A DNA stretch of 64,000 nt, taken from positions 21,166 through 85,165 of the forward strand of contig JBGCDH010000015.1 of NCBI GenBank assembly GCA_045105235.1. The letters run 5' to 3'. The position numbers and the translations under genes are program-made. Under the pieces are notes generated by a model. The model had not been told where the DNA came from and made no database searches. It saw only the letters and a program-made list of their open reading frames with translations. This stretch comes from GCA-2684655 sp045105235 (GTDB lineage Bacteria; Planctomycetota; UBA1135; UBA2386). This document shows positions 51,515 through 59,949 of this stretch, piece after piece (position 1 is the first letter of the stretch; every line of letters starts with the position of its first letter).

Positions 51515-54472
51515 ATGGATTCCGCGGCCGACGTGGCGGCGAAGCGACCGCCACCGAACCTCGCCGCCGCGGAGTCTTCGGACCCAGCTGGGGCTGCCGC
51601 AGACGACGGCGCGCCCTACCCGCTGGCCAAGCCGGGTATCCTGCTTGCGATGCTCTCGCCCGAACCCGCAGATCCTGAGGCCGCCAGCGCCGGCGATCCA
51701 CGGCGGCGCGGTTCGGCTGCGGAGCCGTTTGCGAGCGAAGCCGACGTGGCGCCCAGCCGTCCGGCGACCCTGATCGCCCACGTGATGCTGGGGAGCGCGC
51801 TCGGCGCGCTGGCGGCAGCGCTGATCACAACCGACCGCAGTCTGATGGAATCCGGTCACAGCAGGGGCGCGCTCGGCGCGCTGGACCGCTCGTGGCTCGA
51901 CGCCGTGCGTGGCTGGTTGCCGGCCAGCTGCATTGGCTTTGGCGTTGCGCGGCTGATGACGCTCTCGGTGGCCGCCACGGTGCTGCTCCGTTTGGCCATT
52001 GCCGGGGTGGTGGCGCTGCTCGCCGTGCACCACCTTGCGGCCAATGGGGCCGGCTTTTTGTCCAGCTCCGCTCGCTGGCTCGACCCGCTGGTTACAGAAG
52101 AGGTCCGGCTCGTCGTGCTTGGCGCTTTTTTTGGCCTGGTGCCCGGGCTCGCCTGGCGTCGGCTGCGGTCGATCGGAGGCTTCGCGGCTCTGCTGCTCGC
52201 GGTTGTGGCGGGCAGCGTCTGCCTCTTGCTGATGCCGATGCCGCGCAGCGATGCCGCCGTGCTCGCACTGCTGGCAACCCTGGTGACCCTGCTGCCGCGA
52301 CGGCGCCCGCGCGGCCAACCGTTTGCCGAAGAACCGACGCCCCTCGGCTTCTGGCGCGGCTGCGTTTGGCTGCTGCTGCTGGTTGTTGGCGTGGGCGCGG
52401 TCGTCGTCTACGGAAGCGGAATCGCACCGATCGTCGGTGTCGTTGCGGTCGCATTCGGCTCGCTGTGGCTGGCGGCCCTGGCGACCAATCGGCTTGGTCT
52501 CGCCGTGGGGGCCGCGCTCGCCATCGTCGCGCTGGCTTGGGGCTGGGCGCCACGGCAAGACGTGTTTGCCGGCAGCCGCTTCGAGCGCGAACTGTATCGG
52601 CGGGCGGCGGGCGATGTGCGCATTGTCTATCGGCGCGCCGACCAGGAGCTGCAGCGACGGGTGGCCGGCGAGGCGACGTTTGCGGTGGGGCCCGATCGCA
52701 ACGAGGCGCCGCTGTTGGCCGCGGCTCTGCATGCCTTCGTGCGCCCGGGAGACCGCGTTCTGGCGCTCGGCAGCGGCGCGGAGCGCTGCACGGATTCGCT
52801 GGCTCGGCGCGGCTGCAGCGTCATCGACCACCTCGACGCTCGGGCCCTGAGCGGCGAGGCGTCGTGGCTGATGCTCGACGGGCCCGTGCCCAGCCCGGAA
52901 CGGCAGCAGTCCAAGCCAGCGGACGGCGGCGGCGGCGGCGGCGTGCAGGTGCACGCGGCCACGCTTGGCGAACTCGCCGCGGGCAGCCGCCAGGTGCTGC
53001 TGGTCGCCGATTGTTTTGGCGTCGCGGCCACCAGGCACCGGGCGACGCCGACGTTTCAGCGTGAGCTGCGGCGCGTCGCCGGTTCGGGGCTCGTGCTGCA
53101 GGTCGCGGCCCTCGACCGGGCGGCTAGCGCGCCGCTCGAAGCATGGTTCGCCGCTGCGTGCCAAGAACACCGCCACAGCGAGCTGTTTGTCGTCGGCGAT
53201 GCGGCCGTATTGGCGAGTTTTGGCAGCGCCAAACAGGCGGAGACTGCTTGGCAACAGTCCACTGCCGAGACGGATTCGGAGGCTCGCTGGGCGCTCTATC
53301 GTGCGCACTTGGGCGGGCTGGCGGATCTGCGGCGGGCGCGGGTTGGCCGGCTTGGTCTAGCTGCCGGCACGGCGCCTGCGGGTGTCGTTGGTGGCGGCCT
53401 GTCCAAAGGCGGCCTCGCCAGTGGGCCGGATGCCAACGACGGCGCCAGTCTGCCGGATGTAGCCGCTGTGCTCGGCCGCTGGCTTCAGCTGGAAGCGCCG
53501 CCGCTGCCGGCCGCCGTCTCGGCCCATGAGCCGGCTGGGTCGACGCTGGCGCACTGGCGTAGCCGCCGAGCCGCGCTGCGTCGCGCCCACGCACGCCTTT
53601 CGGTGCTCGCCGACGATGCCGAAAGCAGGCATCGCGCGCACCGTCTCGCCCGCGAGATGCTGCCGTTTGGCGCGCCCGGCCCCCTGCTGCAGGCTGCGCT
53701 CGGGCTGCCCGATGAGGACGGCGTCACGTTGCTCGATCCGCAGCAGGCGGTTCGCTGTGCCTACGCGATCGATCCAACTAGCACGGGCACGTTTGGCGCG
53801 GACACGTTTCGTGCGGACAAGGGGACACAGCCGTCTGGCGGACTGCCGCCGGTCTTCCGGCCGTTGCCGCGCCCGACCGAGGCGCGCGGCGATCTCGAGG
53901 ATCTGCACCGGGTCGCGTCCGACGTTCGCTTGGTGCGACGCTGCGTGGGCGCGCAGCCGCTGGCCGTGGCCCTGCGGGCGCGGTTTGGCGGTCGCTGTGC
54001 CCGTGCGCTGATCGCGCAGCTCGCGATCCGGGCGCTGCGCGATGACGAGCAGCTGGCCCTGCGCGAACTGGCCGACCCGTTCGTGCTCGCAGAGGCCGCG
54101 CGGGTTCTCGCGGAGGCCACAGCAGGCGGCTCCAGCACCGGGCAACAGCGGGAACTCGAGCTGCTGCCGATCTGGCGCCGCGACCTGCCGGCGCCGTCGA
54201 CGCTGGTCGCCTCGCTCCGCGGCTTGCTGCAGGCAGGCTCGGTAGACCAGCGCGAGGCGGTGGTCCGCGCCCTGTGGGGGCGGATGGATCCAAGCTGCTA
54301 CGGACTGATCGCCGAACTGCTGCTCGATGAGGAGCCGGCTTTGCGCCGCAGTGCCGGCCAGATTCTCAAGCTGAGCGTTGGCGACCGAGTCGAATACGAG
54401 GCGAACTGGCCACGATCTCGCAGAGTCGATGCGGCAACTCAGCTCCGCGCTCTGCATAATCGACGGCCATGA
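51515..54472 (+). CDS. Large multi-pass membrane protein with degenerate spermidine-synthase-like domain
   Basis: The 985-residue form starts at ATG 51515; GTG at 51329 or ATG at 51650 are alternatives because the first 90 residues are low-complexity and poorly conserved-looking. About eight to nine membrane helices follow (TLIAHVMLGSALGALAAAL, LRLAIAGVVALLAVHHLAA, GFAALLLAVVAGSVCLLLM, VWLLLLVVGVGAVVVYGSG, NRLGLAVGAALAIVALAWGW). A soluble part then shows GDRVLALGSGAERCTDSLAR and RQVLLVADCFGVAATRH, reminiscent of Rossmann-type polyamine synthases fused to membrane domains, but the usual acidic substrate-binding signature is not evident. The C-terminal 300 residues are helical, HEAT-like (VDQREAVVRALWGRM, EEPALRRSAGQILKL). 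It overlaps lpxD by 4 bp (ATGA). Confidence 0.75.
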   Translation: MDSAADVAAKRPPPNLAAAESSDPAGAAADDGAPYPLAKPGILLAMLSPEPADPEAASAGDPRRRGSAAEPFASEADVAPSRPATLIAHVMLGSALGALAAALITTDRSLMESGHSRGALGALDRSWLDAVRGWLPASCIGFGVARLMTLSVAATVLLRLAIAGVVALLAVHHLAANGAGFLSSSARWLDPLVTEEVRLVVLGAFFGLVPGLAWRRLRSIGGFAALLLAVVAGSVCLLLMPMPRSDAAVLALLATLVTLLPRRRPRGQPFAEEPTPLGFWRGCVWLLLLVVGVGAVVVYGSGIAPIVGVVAVAFGSLWLAALATNRLGLAVGAALAIVALAWGWAPRQDVFAGSRFERELYRRAAGDVRIVYRRADQELQRRVAGEATFAVGPDRNEAPLLAAALHAFVRPGDRVLALGSGAERCTDSLARRGCSVIDHLDARALSGEASWLMLDGPVPSPERQQSKPADGGGGGGVQVHAATLGELAAGSRQVLLVADCFGVAATRHRATPTFQRELRRVAGSGLVLQVAALDRAASAPLEAWFAAACQEHRHSELFVVGDAAVLASFGSAKQAETAWQQSTAETDSEARWALYRAHLGGLADLRRARVGRLGLAAGTAPAGVVGGGLSKGGLASGPDANDGASLPDVAAVLGRWLQLEAPPLPAAVSAHEPAGSTLAHWRSRRAALRRAHARLSVLADDAESRHRAHRLAREMLPFGAPGPLLQAALGLPDEDGVTLLDPQQAVRCAYAIDPTSTGTFGADTFRADKGTQPSGGLPPVFRPLPRPTEARGDLEDLHRVASDVRLVRRCVGAQPLAVALRARFGGRCARALIAQLAIRALRDDEQLALRELADPFVLAEAARVLAEATAGGSSTGQQRELELLPIWRRDLPAPSTLVASLRGLLQAGSVDQREAVVRALWGRMDPSCYGLIAELLLDEEPALRRSAGQILKLSVGDRVEYEANWPRSRRVDAATQLRALHNRRP

Positions 54473-55443
54473 CCCACGCCGCGTCCGTCGCAAAGCTCAC
54501 CGAAATCGTCGCCGGTCGTTTGGTCGGTGACGGCGATCGAAAGATCGTTGGTTTGTGCGATCTCCGCCAGGCACACGCCGATCGCATTGGCTTCGTCCGT
54601 CACCCGCGCTACCAAGAGATGGCGCAGAAGACGGCGGCCGGCGCGGTGCTCGCGGGCGAGGAGTTCGAGACCAACGCCAGCCTGATCGTCGTCGACAACG
54701 TCGACCTCGCCTACGCCAAGCTCGCGATGCACTTTCATCCGCTGCCGCTGGCGCGCGAGCATGCGATCCACCCGACGGCATTTGTGCATCCCGAGGCCGT
54801 TCTCGAGCAGCCGGTCGAAGTCGGGCCCAACGCCACCGTCGGCCGCGCCCACGTCGGCGCGGGTACGGCAGTCAAGGCGGGCGCGTATGTCGGCGACGGC
54901 GCCAAGACGGGACGCGACTGCCTGCTGCACCCGCAGTCGGTGCTCGCTGATGGCTGCAAGATCGGCGACCGCGTCATCCTGCACTCGAACTCGATCGTCG
55001 GCAGCGACGGCTTTGGCTACGCGCGCGACGGCTCAAAGTGGCTCAAGGTGCCGCAGCTCGGCATCGCCGTTTTAGAGGACGACGTCGAGCTCGGCGCTTC
55101 GTCGGCGATCGACCGCGGCACTCTCGGCGAAACCGTCATCGGCGCCGGTAGCAAGCTCGACAACCTGGTGCACATCGCGCACAACTGCCGCATCGGCAAA
55201 GACACCGTCATGGCGGCCGGCGCAATGGTCGCGGGGTCGACCACGATCGGCGATCGCTGCGTGCTGGCGGGGCAGGTCGGCATCGCCGGCCACCTGAAGA
55301 TCGCCGACGACTGCCGCTTCGCCGGCGACACGGTCGTGCTCAAAGATATCGACGAATCCGGCGACTACATGGGGCACCCGGTGATGACCAAGCGCAAGTA
55401 CCTGCGGTTGATGCGGGACCAGCGGCGTCAGGTTGACGGGTAG
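54469..55443 (+). CDS. lpxD: UDP-3-O-acylglucosamine N-acyltransferase LpxD
   Basis: The 324-residue protein has the LpxD N-terminal domain (TEIVAGRLVGDGDRKIVGLC) and a left-handed beta-helix of hexapeptides (AIHPTAFVHPEAVLEQPVEV, VGPNATVGRAHVGAGTAVKA), then SIVGSDGFGYARDGSKWLKV and VELGASSAIDRGTLGETVIG with the catalytic His in LVHIAHNCRIGKDT. It adds the N-linked acyl chain in lipid A biosynthesis. ATG at 54469 overlaps the stop of the preceding membrane protein. Its presence implies that this lineage makes, or once made, a lipid A-type outer-membrane lipid. Confidence 0.95.
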   Translation: MTHAASVAKLTEIVAGRLVGDGDRKIVGLCDLRQAHADRIGFVRHPRYQEMAQKTAAGAVLAGEEFETNASLIVVDNVDLAYAKLAMHFHPLPLAREHAIHPTAFVHPEAVLEQPVEVGPNATVGRAHVGAGTAVKAGAYVGDGAKTGRDCLLHPQSVLADGCKIGDRVILHSNSIVGSDGFGYARDGSKWLKVPQLGIAVLEDDVELGASSAIDRGTLGETVIGAGSKLDNLVHIAHNCRIGKDTVMAAGAMVAGSTTIGDRCVLAGQVGIAGHLKIADDCRFAGDTVVLKDIDESGDYMGHPVMTKRKYLRLMRDQRRQVDG

Positions 55444-55534
55444 GCGGAGCGAGTCCTCGTGCCGGGCGGTTCTTAGCGCGAATGCGTGGTTCTCCTGAGA
55501 GCCTTGCGTCGCGAGGACTTCTAGCGTGGCTGCC

Positions 55535-56155
55535 ATGAAGCAGCTTCTGACTCTCCTCACCGTCGTATGTCTCTTCGTCGGCGGCGTCAGCTCGCAGAGC
55601 AAGACGAACCTGGACATCAACAAGGCCACCGCTGCGGAAATCGCCGCGACTCTCGAAGGCATCGGCCCGAAGAAGGCCGCCGCCATCGTCGCCTACCGCA
55701 AGAAGAACGGCGCGCTGAAGACGACCGATGACCTGCTGCAGGTGCCCGGACTGGGCCCGGTGCTGGTCGCGAAGAACGTCAAGGCGTTTGGTCTGAAGCG
55801 CGGTGTTCAGCCGCTTGCTGCCAGCAGCAAGCGAGGGCCCAAGAAGGCTGCGAAGCCTGCCGGTGCCGGCGCCTCGAAGTCCACGTCGAAGCCCGCAAAG
55901 GCGGCTCTGGACAAGGCCAAGCCGGCCGCGGACGCCGCCAAGAAAGGTGCCGCGAAGAAGGGGGTGACCAAGAAGGGCACCGCCAAGGCGGGTGCTGCCA
56001 AGGCGAAGCAGCCTGCCAAGAAGCCAGCGGCCGAGAAGGGCGGCGCGGCCAAGACGGGCAAGGCCAAGAAGGGCAAGGCCAAGGCAGGCAAGGCGAAGGC
56101 AGCGCCTAAGAAGGCGAAGAAGAAGGCTGGCAAGAAGAAGACGGCCAAGAACTAG
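55535..56155 (+). CDS. Exported ComEA-type helix-hairpin-helix protein with histone-H1-like tail
   Basis: ATG at 55535 yields a signal peptide (MKQLLTLLTVVCLFVGGVSS); the GTG at 55526 adds only three residues. The mature protein begins LDINKATAAEIAATLEGIGP and TDDLLQVPGLGPVLVAKNVK, the two helix-hairpin-helix motifs of the ComEA DNA-binding domain. From about residue 95 the remaining 110 residues are almost only Lys, Ala, Gly, Pro and Thr (KKG, KAAKPA, KKPAAEK patterns), like histone H1 tails. Total 206 residues. A DNA-binding protein outside the cytoplasm, for example in DNA uptake, is inferred. It is a single gene downstream of lpxD, with no comEC visible here. Confidence 0.85.
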   Translation: MKQLLTLLTVVCLFVGGVSSQSKTNLDINKATAAEIAATLEGIGPKKAAAIVAYRKKNGALKTTDDLLQVPGLGPVLVAKNVKAFGLKRGVQPLAASSKRGPKKAAKPAGAGASKSTSKPAKAALDKAKPAADAAKKGAAKKGVTKKGTAKAGAAKAKQPAKKPAAEKGGAAKTGKAKKGKAKAGKAKAAPKKAKKKAGKKKTAKN

Positions 56156-56218
56156 ACGGCCAAGAAATGCCAGCCGACAAGCTGTGAGCCTGCGCGGGCC
56201 CGCGCCCGCGCCCGGCGG

Positions 56219-57493
56219 CTACTCGCCCCAGTTCTTGTGGTCTTGCGCCACCACGACAATGCCCGAGTCGGACACCGTGAAGCGCGCCTCGTCGTCGGCG
56301 CGGTCAAACCCGATCACGGTGCCGTCGGGAACCTTGTTCCACTTGTCGACGATGGTGCGGTTGAGCCTGCAGTTGCGGCCAACCTGGGCGCCGCGCATGA
56401 CGATGCACTCGTCGAGTTCGGCGTGTTCGTCGACGTAGACGAGGTTGCTCAGCACCGAGCGGCGCACCTTGCCGCCGCTGACGACGACACCGGGGGCCAG
56501 CAGCGAATCGACGACCTCGGCGCGGCGGCCGTCGCCGTCCTCGTTGAAGACCGTTTTGGCGGGCGGGTCGTTGTGCCAGAGCGTGTAGGTCGGCCAGTCC
56601 TTGCGGTAGAGGTTGAGCTGCGGCTTGACGTTGCACAGATCCATGTGTGCGTCGAAGTAGGCCTCAATCGTGCCGACGTCGCGCCAGTACGGCCGATTGT
56701 CGGGTGTCGTCGAAGAATGGCTGCCCTCGGTGCTTGGCAGACCCCGGTAGGCGTGCGCGTAGATCGGGACTTCGCCAAGCATGCGCGGGATGACGTGGTG
56801 GCCAAAGTCGCCGCCTTCGCCCTCCGGCATCTGGCCGTCGTGCTCCAGGCGGCGGACCAGCTCTTCGGTCTCAAACACGTAGATGCCCATCGACGCCAGG
56901 CACCAGCCCGGCTCGCCGGGAATCTCGGGCGCGTTTTCCTTGGGCTTCTCGGAGAAACCGGTGACCCGGCCTTCGGCGTCGACCTGCAGGATGCCAAACG
57001 CAAACGCTTCCTCGACCGGAATCTTGACCGCGCCGATCGTCAGTGCCGCTTTGTGCTCGACGTGCTCGCGCAGCATGTCGCGGTAGTCCATCTGGTAGAT
57101 GTGGTCGCCGGACAGGATCACCACGTTGTTCGGGCGCCAGTCGGCGATCGTGTCGCGGTTGTGGTAGATCGCGTCCGACGTGCCGCGATACCACTTGCCG
57201 ACGGAGACGTGGTGCGGCGGGCTGCACGTGATCCACTGCTCCAGGCGGCGCGGCAAAAAGTTCCAGCCAAAGCGAATGTGTTCTTCCAGCGATCGCGCCT
57301 GGTACTGCGTTAGCAGGTGGATGCGGCGCAGACCCGAATGGATGCAGTTGCTGAGGGTGAAGTCGATGATCCGGTAGCTGCCGCCGAACGGCACTGCCGG
57401 CTTGGCGCGTCCTTTCGTCAGCGGCTTCAGTCGGCTGCCGGCGCCTCCTGCAAGGATGAAGACGAGGGTGTTGCTGAGGTCTAGCGGAACCAT
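56219..57493 (-). CDS. glgC: Glucose-1-phosphate adenylyltransferase
   Basis: The 424-residue protein starts at ATG 57493 (MVPLDLSNTLVFILAGGAGS), which matches family length. Signatures: AGGAGSRLKPLTKGRAKPAVPFGG-type pyrophosphorylase start (shown here in parts), FTLSNCIHSGLRRIHLLTQY, WYRGTSDAIYHN, VVILSGDHIYQMDYRDMLR, GFSEKPKENAP and PYWRDVGTIEAYFDAHMDL, and a C-terminal left-handed beta-helix. It makes ADP-glucose for glycogen synthesis. The frame stays open far upstream, but that part is Arg/His-rich and antisense to the debranching gene. It is divergent from the other glycogen genes. Confidence 0.96.
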   Translation of the reverse strand: MVPLDLSNTLVFILAGGAGSRLKPLTKGRAKPAVPFGGSYRIIDFTLSNCIHSGLRRIHLLTQYQARSLEEHIRFGWNFLPRRLEQWITCSPPHHVSVGKWYRGTSDAIYHNRDTIADWRPNNVVILSGDHIYQMDYRDMLREHVEHKAALTIGAVKIPVEEAFAFGILQVDAEGRVTGFSEKPKENAPEIPGEPGWCLASMGIYVFETEELVRRLEHDGQMPEGEGGDFGHHVIPRMLGEVPIYAHAYRGLPSTEGSHSSTTPDNRPYWRDVGTIEAYFDAHMDLCNVKPQLNLYRKDWPTYTLWHNDPPAKTVFNEDGDGRRAEVVDSLLAPGVVVSGGKVRRSVLSNLVYVDEHAELDECIVMRGAQVGRNCRLNRTIVDKWNKVPDGTVIGFDRADDEARFTVSDSGIVVVAQDHKNWGE

Positions 57494-57572
57494 GCGTCGT
57501 GCCGGTGCGGAAGCGGCGGTGGGCGGAGTCGGAGTGGGACGGAGGAAGGCCGGGCGCACCGCGACGGCGGCG

Positions 57573-57594
57573 CATCCTGCCTCCGCACAGGATG
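57573..57594. promoter_or_regulatory. Inverted repeat in the glgC/debranching divergent promoter region
   Basis: CATCCTG (57573-57579) and CAGGATG (57588-57594) are complementary with an 8-base spacer, in the 186-base gap between divergent glycogen genes. It may be an operator for shared control; unproven. Confidence 0.3.
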
Positions 57595-57679
57595 GCGCCG
57601 ACGCCTGCCCTAGGACAGTGTCGATCCGGAATCCTTGCCACGATGCAGCGTTGATACGGGCCGCGCGCCACCTACGCTG

Positions 57680-59941
57680 ATGCCTGCGATTCGCATCGCC
57701 AGCATGTCCAGAGCCCGCCAAGCCGCGTCTTCGCACGATTCCGTGCACCCGGACGTCGAGACGACTTCGTCGCGACCCGGCCCTTCCACCGTTTCTGCCG
57801 ATCCCGATCCGCGCTCGCGCGAGTGGTTGCTCGCCGATGGCCAGGGTGGCTACGCCTGCGGCACGGCGGCCGACCTGCCGACGCGGCGCTACCACGGCCT
57901 GTGGATTGCGCGGCCGTTGCATCATGCCCGACGCATGCAGGTTGTCTCGGGACTCGACGAGCGGCTGCTGCCGGCGCGCACGCTGGGCGGAGCCGATCCG
58001 AACGATGAAGATGTTGTGCACCTGATGCACGCGCACTGGCAGGGCATGCCCGAGCCGTCGGCGCCGCAGGCAGACGTTTCGTTTGCTCGCTGGCCGCTGC
58101 CGACGTGGCGCTTTGCGACGCGGCTCGGCGCAATCGAACGCAGCGTTGCGCTGCAGCCGGCCGGCCGCAACGAACCCGAGGACTCGGCTCCCGAGGTTGG
58201 CATCCGTCGCGGGACCGAGAGTGCGCTGCTGGTGCGCTACCGCAATACGGGCGATCAGCCGCTGCGCCTGATGGTGCGGCCGCTGCTCGGGTGGTGCGAC
58301 GTGGATCATCTGCCGCCGGCCAACGAGTCGTTTGATGGCGCGGTGATGGCGCGAGGTGCCAGCTGGGGCGTGCGTCCGGATGCCAGCCTGCCGCCGCTTT
58401 GGCTGACGGCCGACGGCGTCGCTTCGTTTCGTGCGGAGCCCGTCTGGTACCGCAACTTCCACTTCGAAAACGACCGCGTGCGGGGCTACGACCATATCGG
58501 CCACCGCTGGAGCCCGGGCGTGCTCGAAGTCGACCTGCATCCGGGGGCCGACGTGCTGCTGTCGTTTGCGCTTGACGAGCCGCTTGGCGAGCCGTCCGCG
58601 TGCTTTGACAGCGTGGCGCTGGAGGCCGAGCGCAAGCACGCGCGCATGGTCGCTTCGCCGGGGTCTGTGGCGACGGCTGGCGAGCCGTCGCTGCTCGCAC
58701 GACTCGAGAGCGGCGCCGACGATTTCTTCTACCGCGATGAACAGGGCCGTTTGGGCGTGCTCGCGGGCTACCCGTGGTTTTGGGAGTGGGGGCGGGACGT
58801 CTTCTTGGCGCTACCCGGGCTGACCCTGGCGCGCGAGCGCGCGGACCTTTGCGCGGACGTGTTGACCGGTTGCCTGCCGTATCTGCGCGGCGGCCTTCTG
58901 CCAAACGTCTACGGCAAGGGGCCGGCCGATAGCCGCTACAACAGCTGCGATGCGGCACTTTGGTTTGCGGCGGCGGTCATGCGCTTTGCCGATGCCGGCC
59001 ATGATCCGGAATTGGTATCGAAGCGCTTGCTGCCCGCGCTACGCGCGATCGCGATGGCGTATCGAGCTGGCACCGACCTTGCGATGAGCGTCACCCAAGA
59101 CGGCCTGCTTCAGGCCGGATCCGAACAGTGGAACGCAACCTGGATGGATGCCGAGACGCAGGCGGGGCCGGTTACGCCTCGCAACGGTCTGCCTGTCGAG
59201 ATCCAGGCGCTGTGGTATGCGCTGCTCGCGTTCCTTGCCGAACATGAGCCGTCGGATGGCGGCCATGCTGCGGATGTTGCCAGCGGAAAGGGTCGCAAGA
59301 GCGGTCGCAAGACGTCCGCGAAGAAGACCGGCGGCGAGGCTCAGCCTGCGGCGGATGCGCATTCGTATGCCCGCGATCGCGATCGTTGTGGGGCGGCGTT
59401 CTTGCAGCGTTTTTGGCGCGCCGACGCCAAGTGCCTGGCCGACCGCTGCGGACTCGACGGCAGTGTCGACTACAAGGTTCGTCCGAACATGCTGGTGGCC
59501 GCAGCCCTGTCTCGCTCGCCGTTGTCGACGGCGCAGCGTTTAGGGGTTGTGCGAGCGGCCGCGGCGCAGCTCGTGACGCCATGCGGATTGCGTACGCTGG
59601 CGCCGGCGGACCCTGACTACGTCGCGCACTATTCAGGCGGGCTCGAGGGGCGTGACCGCGCCTACCACCAAGGTACGGTTTGGCCGTGGCTCGCCGGCTT
59701 CTACGTCGAAGCGGAGGTGCGCGCGGTGGCCGCGTCCAAGCGCGGTGCGCGGGCCAAAGAGCTGCGCGGCTGGCTTGACCAGCTGCTGCAGCGCGAGCTT
59801 GCGCGTTCGGGGATCGACCACGTGAGCGAAGTCTTCGACGGCGACCTTCCACATCGGCCCGGCGGCACGTTTGCGCAGGCTTGGAACACCGGGGAGCTAC
59901 TGCGCAGCTACGCGATCTGTCGCGAAGCGGAGCAAGGCTGA
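57680..59941 (+). CDS. Glycogen debranching enzyme (amylo-alpha-1,6-glucosidase, GH133-like)
   Basis: The 753-residue protein has the bacterial debranching N-domain (REWLLADGQGGYACGTAADL then PTRRYHGLWIA) and the (alpha/alpha)6 catalytic domain (YPWFWEWGRDVFLALPGLTL, TWMDAETQAGPVTPRNGLPV, VEIQALWYALLAFLAEHEP, GTVWPWLAGFYVEAEVRA, HVSEVFDGDLPHRPGG). The conserved W-G-R-D and T-W-M-D acidic residues are present. A Lys/Ser/Gly-rich insertion at about 59270-59360 (GKGRKSGRKTSAKKTGGEAQ) interrupts the catalytic domain. ATG at 57680 is used; ATG at 57704 is possible. It hydrolyses alpha-1,6 branches. First gene of a plus-strand unit with the GH57 hydrolase 8 bases downstream. Confidence 0.93.
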   Translation: MPAIRIASMSRARQAASSHDSVHPDVETTSSRPGPSTVSADPDPRSREWLLADGQGGYACGTAADLPTRRYHGLWIARPLHHARRMQVVSGLDERLLPARTLGGADPNDEDVVHLMHAHWQGMPEPSAPQADVSFARWPLPTWRFATRLGAIERSVALQPAGRNEPEDSAPEVGIRRGTESALLVRYRNTGDQPLRLMVRPLLGWCDVDHLPPANESFDGAVMARGASWGVRPDASLPPLWLTADGVASFRAEPVWYRNFHFENDRVRGYDHIGHRWSPGVLEVDLHPGADVLLSFALDEPLGEPSACFDSVALEAERKHARMVASPGSVATAGEPSLLARLESGADDFFYRDEQGRLGVLAGYPWFWEWGRDVFLALPGLTLARERADLCADVLTGCLPYLRGGLLPNVYGKGPADSRYNSCDAALWFAAAVMRFADAGHDPELVSKRLLPALRAIAMAYRAGTDLAMSVTQDGLLQAGSEQWNATWMDAETQAGPVTPRNGLPVEIQALWYALLAFLAEHEPSDGGHAADVASGKGRKSGRKTSAKKTGGEAQPAADAHSYARDRDRCGAAFLQRFWRADAKCLADRCGLDGSVDYKVRPNMLVAAALSRSPLSTAQRLGVVRAAAAQLVTPCGLRTLAPADPDYVAHYSGGLEGRDRAYHQGTVWPWLAGFYVEAEVRAVAASKRGARAKELRGWLDQLLQRELARSGIDHVSEVFDGDLPHRPGGTFAQAWNTGELLRSYAICREAEQG

Positions 59942-59949
59942 GCCGTTCG

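Noticed and set aside
51203..53308. A 701-codon open frame on the minus strand
   Set aside because: It is Arg/Gln/His-rich and antisense to the large membrane protein, whose hydrophobic helices show the true strand.
57494..58639. Upstream extension of the glgC reading frame
   Set aside because: It would more than double the protein with His/Arg-rich sequence antisense to the debranching enzyme. The true N-terminus at 57493 fits the family.
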